In this document: positions 36,601 to 50,504 of the stretch, piece by piece
Position numbering within the stretch: the stretch's first letter is position 1
Layout: the number at the start of each line of letters is the position of its first letter
Assembly: GCA_036345935.2 (NCBI GenBank)
Contig: JADWOT020000592.1
Span: 47,535-111,534, forward strand
Origin: Taenia hydatigena
Taxonomy: Eukaryota; Platyhelminthes; Cestoda; Cyclophyllidea; Taeniidae
Direction: 5' to 3'
DNA: 64,000 nt
Made by a program: the position numbers and the translations under genes
Notes under the pieces: model-generated
Databases searched by the model: none
What the model saw: only the letters and a program-made list of their open reading frames with translations
What the model was told of the DNA's origin: nothing

Positions 36601-39600
36601 TGATCCTGTTAAAGAGAGGTAGCATAATGTTCTAAGAAAAAATGACATGCATATGCCTTCTACGAATGCGTAACTTATCTGATGGATCCTCCGCAAATCC
36701 ACGGAGATGATCCAAGAGTCAATCAAGGAACTATTTCACCCCATCGAACACTGGTCATCGCAGTCATTCCAAGCATGACGAAGAATAAGCCAAAGAAGAT
36801 GGACTACCTTGTGAACTTCCTTTAAAGCCCTGATTTCTTCAATGTCTCTTCACTGACTGCCGTGCCAGCAAATTGGCAACCGTAGTGTATTTGATGCTGT
36901 ATGTTGAAGTTAGTAAACAAGTGATATGATATGCTAGGATGGGACTGTTACGAAGCAATCACCAAAGAAATCGAGAGTGGTCGAGATGAAGCCTCATTAC
37001 CGAGTAAAAGACGACGCGCTTGATTGGATCAATTTTACATTTAATACAAAAGATGGGTTTTCCTTAAATTATATTGAACTCCTTGGTTGAGTCATTTGGT
37101 CGTCAACTTAAATACCGGATTGAAAGCAGAATCAGTTGACGGATCGATTCACTCTAACCAAGTTATGGGAATGGGATCGTGGTATGTACCCATTGTCTTG
37201 TAAACAGGCACAGCAATTGCTTAAGTGTGATTCTTTGGGCAAAAGTGCTTCTGATATGGGCTGCGGGAGCAATGCAAAGTAATAACAGAAGCAAATAGAC
37301 ATCGCCCTGGTGCTACCCTGAAGACGAAGGAAGTGCATACAGTAGAGCCTAGGGATACCGACGCAGCCAAAATACAGCTCAACCGTCGCTGCGCCATGGC
37401 GAGGGCCGAAAATAGCCCCTTTCTCAATGCCGACAGCCAAGGGCGGGCCCTCTTCCACCTCAATATTTCTCCTTGACCCTCCTCCTGATTAACCTAGAGG
37501 TCAGCCATCACGTGACATCAGTTCCATGCATACGAGTACATGCCTAACCTCAACCTTAGAAATTATTCTTGGCGATTTGACCGTATTAGACGTTCCGTCA
37601 TGCCTGGAAACCGCATTGGGAGGCCGAGAGGGTGTACTGGTAATTACTTGTCGCCGTCGCAAGTCGTAGGAACATTAGTACAATAGCATCCAACCTCTGC
37701 AATGTGTACGACCTTATTTGATGGTGGACATGAGTAATCCAGAGGCTCGATGTGGATGCAAAAGAGACCTGGTGAGAGCGTAATATACCTTCTACCTAAG
37801 GTAAGTCAGACTTACAGTCAACGCTTCTAAAGTGTCTATCTAACGTAAATCACCAATGCTAGCCGATAACAAGGTTGGATGGGTCTTTGCGGAATCAGGC
37901 ATTTTTGTGGCATTTAAAGCACAGAGTTGGCTACGAGAATTATAAGCCTGCTGCTACCACAGGACCCAAAAGTACTTGTGAATAATTCAATCCCATGGAG
38001 GTAGGAGAATGCAATCTTTTAAGGAATGTTTGGTTCCTGCGCACTTCGAGAATCGCAAAAGTGGTCACTGCAAGGACTTTTGGATTATTGCTTAACATTA
38101 AACCTCGGAGATCCTCGTGAGGCATATCGGCTCGATGCCATACAATCCAAGCAGAGACTGTAAAATTTTAAACCCATAAGGCATAACTAAGGTTAAACAC
38201 ATCGTATCAAATAGAGTGTTTACCTTCAATGACATCCCGTTGCAACATTTTATATCGCTTAGAATTGTTTTGCAATATTTGGCCCTTGGGAAGCACTTCT
38301 CACTAGCCCGTGTGGAAGGAGGGGAACAAGGCAAGCACTATCTTCTAAGATCCCTCGCCTCTACTACTTATTTATTTTTCTTTGTCTAAGCGTTAACTTT
38401 CGCCTTATCCGATTAGATGCGCTTGTGCCTCGAATGATTGCATATTGACTGAGCAGACAGAATCTGTAGCACTTGAGATTGGCAATGGAAGAGGTAGTAG
38501 TTGTCACGACCTACAGCTGTGTAGGACATTTGTAGAAAAAGTATGGCTTTGAACTGCCTCATCCAATGCATTCCACTAGTGATGTTTCTCCATATGACGC
38601 AATCCCTCCTCTTCTGAAATCAGTGCCACACCATAACCAGTGAAACAGTCTTGGAAAGCAACAGAGGAGTCTGAACACTTTGCTTCTCACGACACAGCAA
38701 ATTCTATAACTTGACTCAGGGCTAGCTCGCATTCAGCTCAAAGCCAAGCAAAGTCCTTAACATGGATCGATTTTGCGAAAGCATCTTCGATTCGAGTGTC
38801 GTTGTTGCTATGGTCCTTTCATATTATACTACTCAATACATCCCAAAAATAAAATCAATGCCTTGCAAGCCTTATCTATGCTTTGGCTCTTAAACATCAA
38901 GACGCAACCGTCAGTAATTATCCTGCGCCTTAGGTATAAACCATTTCCCCTATAGTTTTAAATTAGAAATTCTTGCGCCACTTCCAGCTGTTTATGCACA
39001 GTTTTGACTCTTCTAATCGCTAATCACATGCAATCTTTTGTTCTGATGCTACGAGGACTACAAAGTTTACATATTTCTCATGCAATGACAGATAACAATA
39101 ACTTCAGGCATAGGATACCATATTGCGAATGGGATGCTTCATGCAGTCAAATAGTGGCACTAATTTAAGCAATTTAATTCCCAAAAGTAGTAGATTGTGA
39201 TAAAAGCCTTATAATTCGATCAACGAATTATTGTACCTTGTGTACTAAATGTGTACCCACTGAGTATTTTATTTTCCCAAAGCTTTTTGAGGCTCATTTT
39301 CCGCTTTCAGCTGCATGCAGATTAACATTGAAAAGAAACTTGATGCGCTCACAGCTGTGAAAATGCCGGAACTGATTGAAGGTCTACTTATGCTCCGATA
39401 TTGATCCTTGAATTAGTGGGCAAAAAAGCAAATAAAAATTACCCGTGGCTGCCATCCTCTCCTTAAGCCACAAGAGTTGGCAAAAAGGGCTTCATTATGA
39501 TGAGACCAGAAATTGATTTGGTAGAAACTAGGATTTCAAAAAAGAGAGAACCGCATGAGAGAGCATTCATTTGCTTTTCCATTGTTCTTTATTTTGTTTT

Positions 39601-40099
39601 CCTTTTCTTTGTCTATCATTTTTGCTTTATCTCAACCCTATTCACATTGTCACATGCACTTGTCCACGCGCTTGCAAATGTTATCCAAACAACAGCTACC
39701 CACCAAATATCAATGCAATTACAGCCGCGTATATACAGGTGGTAGCGGCAGCATCATCACGACCACCAAATGCACTAATATCAATTTCATTACCGCCCTT
39801 TAGGCAGCATTGATCGACCCAATAAACCAACGTACGTCCCTTTCACCGCGTCAAAATGCGTTGGAGAACCATGTGGTAAAGAGCGATCTGGCGATTTACG
39901 ATGCATGCTTTCAAAACTGAGACAAAAGTACGCAGCGATTGCGTAAGGATGGGTATGGATCCCAAAGGAAACGATCTCAACCTTGTCAGCAAAGAGTATT
40001 TTGGTTTTAATAAGTAATTTAAATGTGGAGAGAATCTAAATAGCACTGTGTCTCAAAATGGGTTGATTCATTCTTATCACCCTTTCTACTGTTTGCTAC
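33675..40099. other. No supported gene
   Basis: A 148-codon open frame at 34424-34870 and overlapping minus-strand frames at 37132-37463 have no recognisable domain or splice context. Confidence 0.45.
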
Positions 40100-40910
40100 A
40101 TGACTAAATTGCGTTTAGATAAATATGCGCCACCAGAAACGAACCCAAAATGCCTCCCTAAAGGCTGTTTTAACCGCTTTACCGGACGAGTGAAAGTTCC
40201 ATATTCTTTATGCTGATTGTGTTATCAAGCAAAATGTGTGACACCGGGGTGCATGTTTATATAGTTGTCAGGTTCACTTATCGAACACATATCCAAGCGA
40301 CTGTCTGAGGGAGAACCATAGCGCTGCTAATCAAATTTTCAAGGGCTCTGCAGCGAAAGCAACTTCAAATAACGCTCATTTGTCTTAATGCCTAAAAGGT
40401 AATTAGCATCATAAGTAATTCGTAGGTGAATAATAACAACGATTGCAAACACTGAGCCTGATCCATTTCATTTATAAAATTGCGAACCTTATGTAATCCC
40501 GTCAAAGTTGTTAAACTAAAACAAATATTGTAACATGCCTGGAATTGTATCGAAGAAGTGTTTTGCATTGCTTTACACGAGCGAGCCGTGCCACACACTT
40601 TGGATAAAAATGAATGGCAAGTATAGGTGATCTTCATGGATTGAGTTTGACAGGCGAAGGAACACTCACAGGGCTGGCAAAGACGCATATGCTCCTATAG
40701 TGCATCCCACGTCGGACATTCCGAGTGGCATTCCGTACAGTAAATTCGTCGTTTATAAAGACTTATAACTTGGACTGCATTTCGGTGTAAGGATGTGAAG
40801 TTGAGGTGATGATTAAATGAAAAGTGCATAGGTTTAAACGTCTGCGAACTCACAAATGTGTTAGTTAATGAAGTGACTGAGGACTTCAAAACGGTCAAAT
40901 CGTATTAAAC
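40100..40910 (-). repeat. Repeat copy with interrupted C2H2/C2HC zinc-finger frame
   Basis: About 0.7 kb is clearly duplicated at 47245-47815. On the minus strand, near 40755-40640, the frame reads IYCTECHSECPTWDAL, then a TAG stop, then EHMRLCQPCEC. This gives C-x2-C-x12-H-x3-C spacing with the stop codon falling inside the finger. The sequence on either side is cysteine-rich but contains no further regular finger. Looks like a decayed zinc-finger exon copy rather than an active gene. Confidence 0.5.
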
Positions 40911-43900
40911 ACTGGCGGCAGATATTGTTGCTTGGGTCTATTTTTATGAGCTGAAGTACAATTATTTTCAAAATCTCAACAAATATGGATGCAGAGCAAA
41001 AGAATTACAAAGGGCAGGTTTAGACTTTCTTACACCAAGCCGCACGTTTGGTATTTTGCATTGCAAACAATACAGTATGCAGCGATTGCACCAACTGGCT
41101 TAAAAATGCATGGATTTGCCTGCCAAAGACTTGCTGTTAGCTTCAAAGTGTCGCGTCAAAATGCACAATAGAATCACCAATTCGCTTGACCCGACTAATA
41201 GGTGCAAAAGGTCCAGTAACTTAAATCATGACAGAAACTTGCCTAGTTTTTAAAATAGCTTATGTAAGATTCATGTAAGCATGCATAGCAAAACTGAGAT
41301 ATTTACGGCGATTAGTATAAGTATGATTTCAATGCAGTGACTATATTTTTTACTCAATAAGTTAAAAGTGATCGTGAACAGCAGAACTGCTATTAAATTT
41401 GAGCAACTACTTGCTGTAGTATTTCAGTGTACGTTCAATGCTTTCCCATTTGAGATTGCCATACATTCGAATGTGAAACTTTTAGCGATATAAACTGTCT
41501 AGAAAACATGATTAGCTACTGTCTGCATGCGTGTCAGACATGCAATTGACTGCTAAAAAGGGAAGTATGCGTAAAGTATTAGTAATAATCCAGTGATCGC
41601 CTGGCATCGGTGGTTCTATATGGTCCACAAATGTATCAAATTAGGAATATTAACTTGACCACGACGGCAGAGCACCTGTCAGAAATCTCACTGGACCAGC
41701 ATTATTGCCCTCTTAGATGAACAGCATTTAGAGGAAGCTAACTTTACTATTGCAAAGCACATCTAACTTGGCTCATCCCAGAAAATGCTCCAGTTGGTTT
41801 CCAACGTGAGTAGACTCACGTTTAAGAAGGAAAAAACAATCAAAAGACTTTTTAGTGGCATTTAGCGAGCCGTTTGTCGTATCCGTCAACCGAATGTCAC
41901 CCTTTCTCTTCTCGGAACAAATGCATTCTGAAAACCCAGCCCCTGGCTAGATTTTTTTATCAAACTGGTCAAAACCAACTAGACGCGGCACCTTAAAATT
42001 GAGAAGAATCGAGTTAAACATTGACAGTGATTATCATTTCGTATGTCTTGAACATGGCAAGGAGATCCAGTCCTCTCGCAGTTTGTAATAGGTGTGCAAC
42101 AAATAAATTTCGATCCGCTGCATACAGCAGATTGTGCGCCCACATGATGTCACAAGAAATACTCATGAAAATGAAAAAGAGGATTACAAAATCCGCGCAA
42201 TGACGCCTGCCATCTCTTCACTTTGCAACCATGATCAGTGCATGAGTGCAGCAAAAATGATCGAATTAAGGATAAATCGTGGAAGGGATTCAAATAGGCT
42301 TTCAGAACTAGTGACCTTGCCGTCAGTTCTTACCAGTCATGCCCCCGTCTATTTACAATGCAGGTAAGGAGCACACTTCCCTGAATGCTATATGTACGCT
42401 CGGGGAAAAGCAAAAACGGGCAAAATTAATCATTTTGCGGCAGAACTTCACTCGTTTGCTTTAAAGTTGGTTTAATCAAGAATAACCCTGGCAGTGATGA
42501 CTTCTCGAAAACAGAGTTTTCAATCCCCCAATTCTTGTAATAAACTACTGATGTAAAAATCACATGAGCCTAGGCGCTGAGGTTACAATAAAAAAGCTCT
42601 ATTATCCGCAAGTGCAAAGTTTATTGACCCCCTATGTTTCAGAAGCGGAAAGGGCGAAGCCAAATTATCCAGTGTGTAGAACAAGCGGTAGTTGATGCGG
42701 TGATTTCGAATTAGTACTAGCTAAACGCAGCCTCTCAACAATGCATGTCTTTAGCTGACAGCTCGCCGCGGGCCGATACACGCTACTACCAGCCCGTAGT
42801 TGCCTCTCTGCTGGACTGATGGTCAATAGCACTTGTTTGATAGAAAAGATATTCAAGAAGCAGCTGTCGACACTCAAGCATGCAGTAATATCGCAATTCG
42901 CCTGAAATAAGTGCGATGTGCTTCTATGTCCACAAGGCTTATCCCACTTTCTCCACGCTGCCATTATGACCCACGTTAAGCAAGCGGTAGAATCAGTTTA
43001 AATGAAATTGCGCGCCACCGATTCCCTGTTCTCCTTCTAAAGACCATCTAGTCGTAATTTTGTCGTCAGTTGCGTTTATCTCACTTTTTATAGACTCTAC
43101 GATTTCCGATAAGACTGCATACATCGCTGAACATAGAGAGTGGATTAAACTAGAGTTGGTCTGCCCTAAGGGGCTCTGTGCGCTAATTGACAGCCCCTAT
43201 GTATTTTACCTGATTACTCCACCTAAAAGGCGTTTATGAGATTCGCAGACAATGGCATGGTGCTTAACTTACTATGCCCTCATTTAAAAGGGTCTTGTGT
43301 TGCTAATTAGGATAACAGATTGCATGCTTTGCGGCTACTGATCTTGCAAAATAATCTAATTTGCTTTATAAAGAATGTTAAACCTGAGTTGTCCGCACCT
43401 ACATCGACTGAGAAAATCGAGGAAGCTTGGCAAATAGTTGTCGGACAAACAGATTAACACAAAAGATGAGAATAAGCATCAAAGTCAGCTAGACCATTCA
43501 TGGATAAGTCACCTCTTTCACTCGCCGTGCATATCATAGTGCTTGCGCACTAAATAATAAGCGATTAGAGATTTTCGATTACTGTCCCATCATACATTAC
43601 ACAGCAAACATTGCTCAGTCGAGTACGTCGTTACACCAAGATCACCACACATTTTTAAGATGTGGTGACCTACAGACCCCTTGAGATGTTTACATCACTA
43701 AGAATCAGACAATCAAGGCTCCGAATGAGCAAAAGAAATGTGCCTTTTCTGTCCTTTCTTTTCTTCCTTTGCAGGAGAAGTTGCAGTTATTTTTATTTCC
43801 TGCCAATCAATAGTGTGAAGGCTCTTATACATCGCACTATTCCCTAACTAATTTGTAAGTAAACTTGACGTTTTCTCCGCATTGTCTTAATAATTTTTCT

Positions 43901-46900
43901 TTAAGCTTTGGGCAATTTTCTTCACCCTTTCTTGGCACTGCTCCTCCACAACCGCATGGTCACATATGCAAAAGGTAGCGAATGCATAGCAAGAAATGAA
44001 GGTGTATAGTGACAGTTGCTTCTACAGGCATGCAATTTGCGCTGGATTGTGTCTGCTAAGGGAAGGAAAATGAGCAGTTTCGGTGATTATCTTTTTTGGA
44101 GTAAAATGGTTAGACGGACATTCGCAGCTACTTAACACTTTTGCGGAATTTTATATAGTTATTCGCTCAATTATTTTAGCCATTATTAATCTCCTGCTGC
44201 TCGAAAGATTAATAAAATCGCAATTCCCTCCTGAGCCTACGAGTTTCCTAACAAGCCATAGTGCATAGTTTATAAATTAGCCTGCACAATAAGCAGCAAT
44301 TTCGAGGTCATTAAGGCACGTTTTAATAAGCGGAAAGGTGATTTGCATGGCACAAATAAGACACGTTTATCGGTATCATCATATGCCCATGGATTTCAGG
44401 GTACACTTCATCAAAAGTGTTTTAGCAACTTGCAGAAAAACGCTATAAAATTGCGTGTGGGACTTGTTTGAGAAATCAAACGTGATTCTCAGCGTTTAGT
44501 AGTATGTAAACCGTCAAAAATCAGGCCAGCTAATTGGGAGGTAGAAAGAATGATTGCCTTCTTGCCAATATGCATTCCTTGCAGAGAAAAAATTAATTGA
44601 TAGTTGAACTACAGCTAAGTAAGCACTTTTAAGAAGATCACACGGGTGTAATGCTTTTAAAATGCTTTTGGATGGTTAAATCTAGGTCTGATTCGCACCT
44701 TGCAATGTGGTAGTGATGCCATTCATATAAAGTGGATATAGATCAGAGGGCGTTACTTACACGTGCGCAACAATGGGAGCCAAAGTAATGGCAGAACCTG
44801 TGGCTTCGATTTACGTGGCAGCTCCTGTCGTAAATGTAAGGTCAGATAAAATTGCTTGCGTTGAATTATGTTGCGAGAGATTTAGACATGTTTTTCAGGA
44901 TTATTTAGCTTTATCCATATTTATTCTCAAAAATTTAGCCCTTCTTTCTGTAGCCAGCCAACCAGCCAAAAACGCCGACACTGCCTCCACATAGCAATAT
45001 TTGGTGAACCGGTAGCATCACACAATCCGTTGTAAGTTGGCTTTTAAGAAATACCTCCAACAACTTAACGTGTAGTTGCAATGGCTCACAACATGAAGAA
45101 TGTAAGCTTTCTGGCTGGCATAGCAAAGGGATCATAAACACACTGCTAGCTAATCAAACACAGAAATAGTCCAACACGTTTTTTCGCTACCATGCCCACC
45201 CCACTGATTTGCTAAAGCAAAAACGGTAAATCCCTTATTCTCTACGTTTTGTTTTGTCTTTAGCGCTGCCCCCTTCTTCTCAATGCTCTCATGACTATCA
45301 GCTCTCATTTGGTACTACAGCGTAGCTGACAATTAGGGTCGATGACCTCACTCTCCACTGACAAGTCAGCATTTTATATTTTATAGCTAAATGAAGGCCA
45401 ATTCAACGTGGTTTATTGCACTACCTGGACAGATGTGATCCTGTGCTGTCCATTCGACTGTTACCTGTCCCCCTTCAACAGAACGGTCCTCATAGTTGAG
45501 GTCAATTTCTGAAAGGAAAGGTTTGCGCATTTCTCCTGGTTGAGTCTTACAGTACGCTTGCTTCCGAAGCAGTTCCCTTTTCGCACAGTTTCGTGTTTCG
45601 TAGAGTCTGTCCTCACCAAGATTTATATTAAAAGTATTGACATTAAGTTCCCACTTTGGAGTTCATCTGGTCATTTTGATTCAGGCTATTAAAAGCACAA
45701 TAAACAAAGTTTTCTCTTCTGCCATCGATCAGTGACAGTAAGAAATTTCGAGAAATTTAGAGAATCTTGTCTGATACAACTGCATAATATACATACCTAC
45801 ATATACATATACCAGAAGAAGCACAAGCATGGAATCTGCCGTAAGTTCAACGTCGATAATCGCGTTAACCAATCCAAGGAGGAATGCGTTTGTGGTCAGT
45901 AGTCAAGTTATCGTCCTTTCCACCTAGGAACTCAGTTGCTAGATCCGCTCCGTTTTGTGGGCGTTTGTACGATCACACTTCTTTATTTGTTCTCTGAAGC
46001 AGTGCTAAATGAGCACGCTTTTATTGCTGGAGCCACCATAGCGTTTTGATATAGTGGGAAAACTCGTTCACCTTTTTGGCGTTATGCTGCGCACTCACTG
46101 CTTTTGTGATGTCCTCTCACTATGACTATTAAAACGACCCCATGGACAAGCTGCAAGCTAAACTTATCTTCCAATCACTTAATAAACTCGAGTGATGGTT
46201 AAAAGAACTCAACTGTTCTAGTAAAAATGGGACAAAGATGAGAGAAGAGTGTCCATTGTTCATGAGCAACCGGAATCATGACTATAAAAGGGGCATTTTG
46301 CACCTGATGAGCCAGACTTAGTTTGGGTGCAATTCAAAGGCCAGCACGGGCATTGTATTAGGGCTATAAATAAAAGCAATTCAGCACGACACTTTTAAAG
46401 GTCAGAATTGCACGCCTGAGTAGAAAAGCGAGGCAATTCCTCTACACTCGACCTTTGCTCTGGACAACCAAGTCGCGAGTGACTTTACCATAGTAAAGAA
46501 GTAAGTAATCAGACGGGCTATAAGTTCTATTTTTTACGCGTGTTTATGATGTGGGCATGAAAGGAAAGAGGTAAAGAAATTTACTTACAGTTAACTTGGA
46601 GATTTTCTCATCATTGCTTCTTTACCATGGTTGCTGTCTGAGATCTTCCTTGCCTTATCGTTACTTTGAAGCACCTCGATATGAGATAATTTGAGACAGT
46701 AATACTTTACGCATTTAAGGTTTAGACGATTGGGTGGGTAGCTTGGACACTCTCTGGTATCGTAAGAATAAAGCTTTACCTTTCTGAGACCAAGAATCAG
46801 CTATCACAAGAGCATAGTATTTGTCCAAAAGGGTTCTGCAGACCTAGAATGCATCCTCAGCAGTAAAGTACGGTATCTACTTCCATGGTTTAACAGCTTT

Positions 46901-47129
46901 TCGCGCATACATTAGATAAATTTGCTGCCGTCAATCCAGACAAATCTCACCCCTTTAAAAATCGCAGTGCGGAAGCATGACTTCGGAAGAACGACGAACC
47001 TCTGAGTCAGTGAATTCGTCACCTTAACATCGTATCATATCTGTCACTGGCGTATGAGATGGGTATTCACAAGCAGTTAAGGGTTCGAAACATTCGCGCA
47101 TTTGGTAGAGAGAAAAGAGAGTTGCATCA
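40911..47129. other. No supported gene
   Basis: Only short frames and one short simple repeat near 45.8 kb. No further copy of the zinc-finger repeat was noticed. Confidence 0.45.
45784..45812 (+). repeat. Degenerate ATAC/ATAT simple repeat
   Basis: About 29 bases of alternating ATA and CATA units with interruptions. Confidence 0.5.
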
Positions 47130-47900
47130 GGTTTTGCCACTGAGCTTACGGCGATTTCAGTGAACATGGAAGACGACTTCCTGGATCTGCCCTCAACCTT
47201 TCATGCGATTAAAACGCAGAGGAGCAGTGATGGCATAGCTAAATTACGTTTGGATAAATATGTGCCACCATAAACGAACCCAAAATGTCTCTCCAAGACC
47301 TATTTTAATCGCTTTGCAGGACAAGCAAAATCCCATATGCTTTATGTTGATTGTGTTAACAAGCAAAAAGCGTGATACCGGGGTGCACGGTTATACCGTT
47401 GTCAAGCCCATTTATCGAGCACATATCCAAACGACTGTCTTAGCATCACTAAGCCCAAAACAAAGTTAGCATCACAAGTAATTCGTAGATGAATAATAAC
47501 AACGGTTGCAAACATCTAGCCTAATCCATTTTGTTTATGAGATTGAGAACCTTGTGCAACAAAACTTCGTATTATTTGTGTTCTCATAAAAATAGATGCA
47601 CTAAGGCAAACATTTTCACATACTTTGAATTACGTCAAAGAATTGCTTTGCATCGCTTTATCCGAACAAGCCATGCCACACATCCATCGATAAAAATGAA
47701 TGACAAGTACAGGTAGACTTCATGGATTGGGCTTGACAGGCGGAGGCACACTCACAGGGTTGGCAAAGACGCATATGTTCCTGTAGGGCAGTAAGTTCCT
47801 CGTACGTAAAAAAACTTATAAGTTAGACTCCCTTATGGTGTATGTGGAATTTAGACGATGGTTAAATTAAAAGTGCTTAGGTTTAAATGTCGCCAACACC
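47130..47900 (-). repeat. Second copy of the 40 kb zinc-finger repeat
   Basis: Aligns with 40100-40740: TTGTGTTA.CAAGCAAAA, GACACCGGGGTGCA-type and ACATATCCAA.CGACTGTCT blocks are shared with scattered substitutions. It lacks about 70 bases present in the first copy and has lost the first cysteine pair of the finger, but it keeps ALQEHMRLCQPCEC without the stop. The stretch 47180-47225 (CCTGGATCTGCCCTCAA...) is also similar to 60550-60595. Confidence 0.5.
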
Positions 47901-48510
47901 ATGAGGGAGAGCTGAGGCGACATCTCTTGCCCAGGTGCTTTGTATTTACAGCGCACACACCTACACTTATAAATAAGTTGTAAGCCGATGGAACGGCTTT
48001 TTCTTACCCTATGAGACACTGTGCGTTTACATATAAACACCGTGAAACCACATGCTATTGGATCGTATGAGCGCTTGTACAGGGCAGCCTGGTAAGGACG
48101 TTCGCTGTCGCAAATCAACGATCATCTCCAACTATGTTGGTTTTTACTTCTTTTCTTGATAAGCTGCGAATCTGTAAGTTGGTGGAAGCTATAATGTTAT
48201 TTTATTCTGTCATCATTTTTACAATAAGCACTTTAAACAATAGCACTGTTAACGGTCTAACAGACTTATTCAATATTCTCTTCCTCTTCCTCCCTGTCAA
48301 ATTTTTTAAAATTCCCTACTTAATTGACCTACACTTATTCCCCTTCCTTTCTTTAGCCATTTGTTAGATCATTACCAGTGTTTTGCTTTGTTTTTAATTT
48401 TTTTATTTACTCCTCTCTTACTTTCTATTGAGCTCCCATGTTCGATAGGGAAAATACTAGATCCACTTCAGGGCGTCTTGTATTTTACCTTCTCAAATTC
48501 AACATCACAT

Positions 48511-48560
48511 CCGCATCTTCTTCTCCTTCCCCTTCCCCATCTCTCCGCACATCCGCCTCC
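48511..48560 (+). repeat. Polypyrimidine tract (CTT/CCTT-rich)
   Basis: A nearly pure C/T stretch. It creates Ser/Pro-rich open frames on the plus strand and Gly/Arg-rich ones on the minus strand, which are compositional and not supported as genes. Confidence 0.5.
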
Positions 48561-50156
48561 AAACCCATATCTACCGCCTCTGTGGCCGTCGCAAGCGTGG
48601 TTGCTAGTTTTTTCCGCAGAACTTCGTGGTTCTCTGTTATATTTAGCCACGTGGACATCCTAATTATGGTGGGATAGATGAGATAAAATGAGGATGGGGC
48701 TGAATTGTTTATAATTCTATTCAACATGCTTCGCACGGACCGACGCGCGAACTCACGCAGCTGACCTTATCCGTTACCTTGTATCGCCCTAAGAAATAAA
48801 TGAGCTCCAAGCATAGTCAAAAGATGCGAGGGTTTAGTCAGGCCATGCTTTGTGTGGACAAGATGAGTTAGATCCCCGTGAGTGCCGATTTAAGTTTTGA
48901 AGTTCACTTCTTTGGCTGGCCTCTCTCACCTACCACAGGAGACGCTGATTACAGGACTATATATTTAAATAACGCATGCTGCAAAAAAGGGCAATGCTAG
49001 TGAGTTTAGCGACGCTACCTTTACTTCACAACAGTCTGAGATAGGTATCGATATTTATTTCTTTACGTCTGTTGCAGTCACACTTCAATACATATTGCAT
49101 AAGGCTGGTCAGTACATGGTCAGCCTTGTTTGATCGGCATTATGCTACCTACTAGCACTTGACACTATAAAGAAAACAATTGTATTATAGGAGACAAGCA
49201 CATATTTGAACATCCTGACGCTGTTTGCATCGAAGTTAGATGTCGTGGAAGTTGCCGCTCCTTGCTACCGTTAGTGACTGCGCCAGTCTAGAAATAGCGT
49301 GGCTTTAGGGAAAGAGTAAAATGGCTTTAACCAGTTTGATTAGCTGAAGGCACAATGGGAATGAATTAAAAAATAATTGTTAGCACTATGATTAATCACG
49401 TAAGTTTTCACCAACACAGGCGATAACGAGCAGCGCACTCGCCATCTTGACAGCGAATGCATTCACAAGGACATTCTGAGCAATTATAAGGACACTAGTG
49501 GATGAGTAGACAGGTTATTCATCGGTCCTACCCACTAAAAGCGTGCCAAAATAAATAAGGGAAAAGATTACTTGATTTAGCAATTTGAATGCAACCATTA
49601 GATCTAGTAAAGGCATTCACAGTTTACAAAGTTTTGCAAAAGAGTACGAATCATATTTCGTGACACCTTTAGGGTAAAGAATTCCAGAAAATGCAAGCGA
49701 ACTTAGGAATGTCTAGTCAATCGCATCAAACGAAAACATAACAGTGTTTTCTCATCGAAGCTCACTGCCTCTAGGGCTTAGCAAATCCGAACCACTCCCC
49801 TTTAGCGACCAGTTGGTCATAAGAGTTTAGACCAATGAGATTTGACTATCCCAAATAAAAGAACTGGCATTGATTTACTATTCGCCTTCTCAGACTTACC
49901 AATCATGAAACTCGGCAAATCGCATTCCCATACGTGCTTTACCAAAATATATGTCACTACCATGATGTTCAAGAATGGATTTTTAAAATCCTTGCGCCAC
50001 TACGAGTCAACTGTTTTCCAGCGGCATTATTAATATTTGTCCCACTTCCCCTAGAATCTTCCATAGCAGTATTACTGAAACCGTTGCCCGCTGCACAAGT
50101 ATTTCCGTAGTCGTCCAGCTCTACGACTAAGGAGGATGCTAAGCATGATTGCATTC

Positions 50157-50504
50157 CTAGACACCCTACTCCTCCTTGATTTGCCTACGTTAAACTCATC
50201 ATCATCATTGTCTACCACAGCTTTGAATTCTTCCACTTCTGCAATAGATTAAATTAATCCATCGTCGGCATCGCAAAGCGAACATGGGTAAATTGAGCAG
50301 ATTCTTACATCAGATCGCACCACGATTCCTTCCTCCTGCTCCTTGACTTCATTAATCGATTCCTCTGTCATTCAAAAGGAAACACTTCTACAGCCCCGCG
50401 AACCACCTGTTTATTTTGGCGCCATGATGCGTCATTATCTTCACCGTCACTATCCACCGAAGTTAGCCAATGGGATTAGTCTGAAGACCTCGGATCACCC
50501 TTGA
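50157..50504 (+). pseudogene. Ser/Thr-rich reading frame interrupted by stops
   Basis: One plus frame reads LPTLNSSSSLSTTALNSSTS, hits a TAA, continues NPSSASQSEHG, hits a second TAA, then runs open through PPVYFGAMMRHYLHRHYPPK to TGA at 50502. Composition stays Ser-rich and coding-like in a single frame across two stops, as in a decayed exon of a low-complexity protein. No homolog is recognised. Confidence 0.25.

Noticed and set aside
37132..37463. Overlapping minus-strand open frames
   Set aside because: Two frames open in parallel without domain resemblance or splice sites.
39497..39813. Three overlapping plus-strand open frames, one hydrophobic
   Set aside because: All three frames are open through a T-rich stretch, and none has coding features.
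48361..48736. Overlapping open frames on both strands near 48.5 kb
   Set aside because: They come from a polypyrimidine tract and are compositional artefacts.
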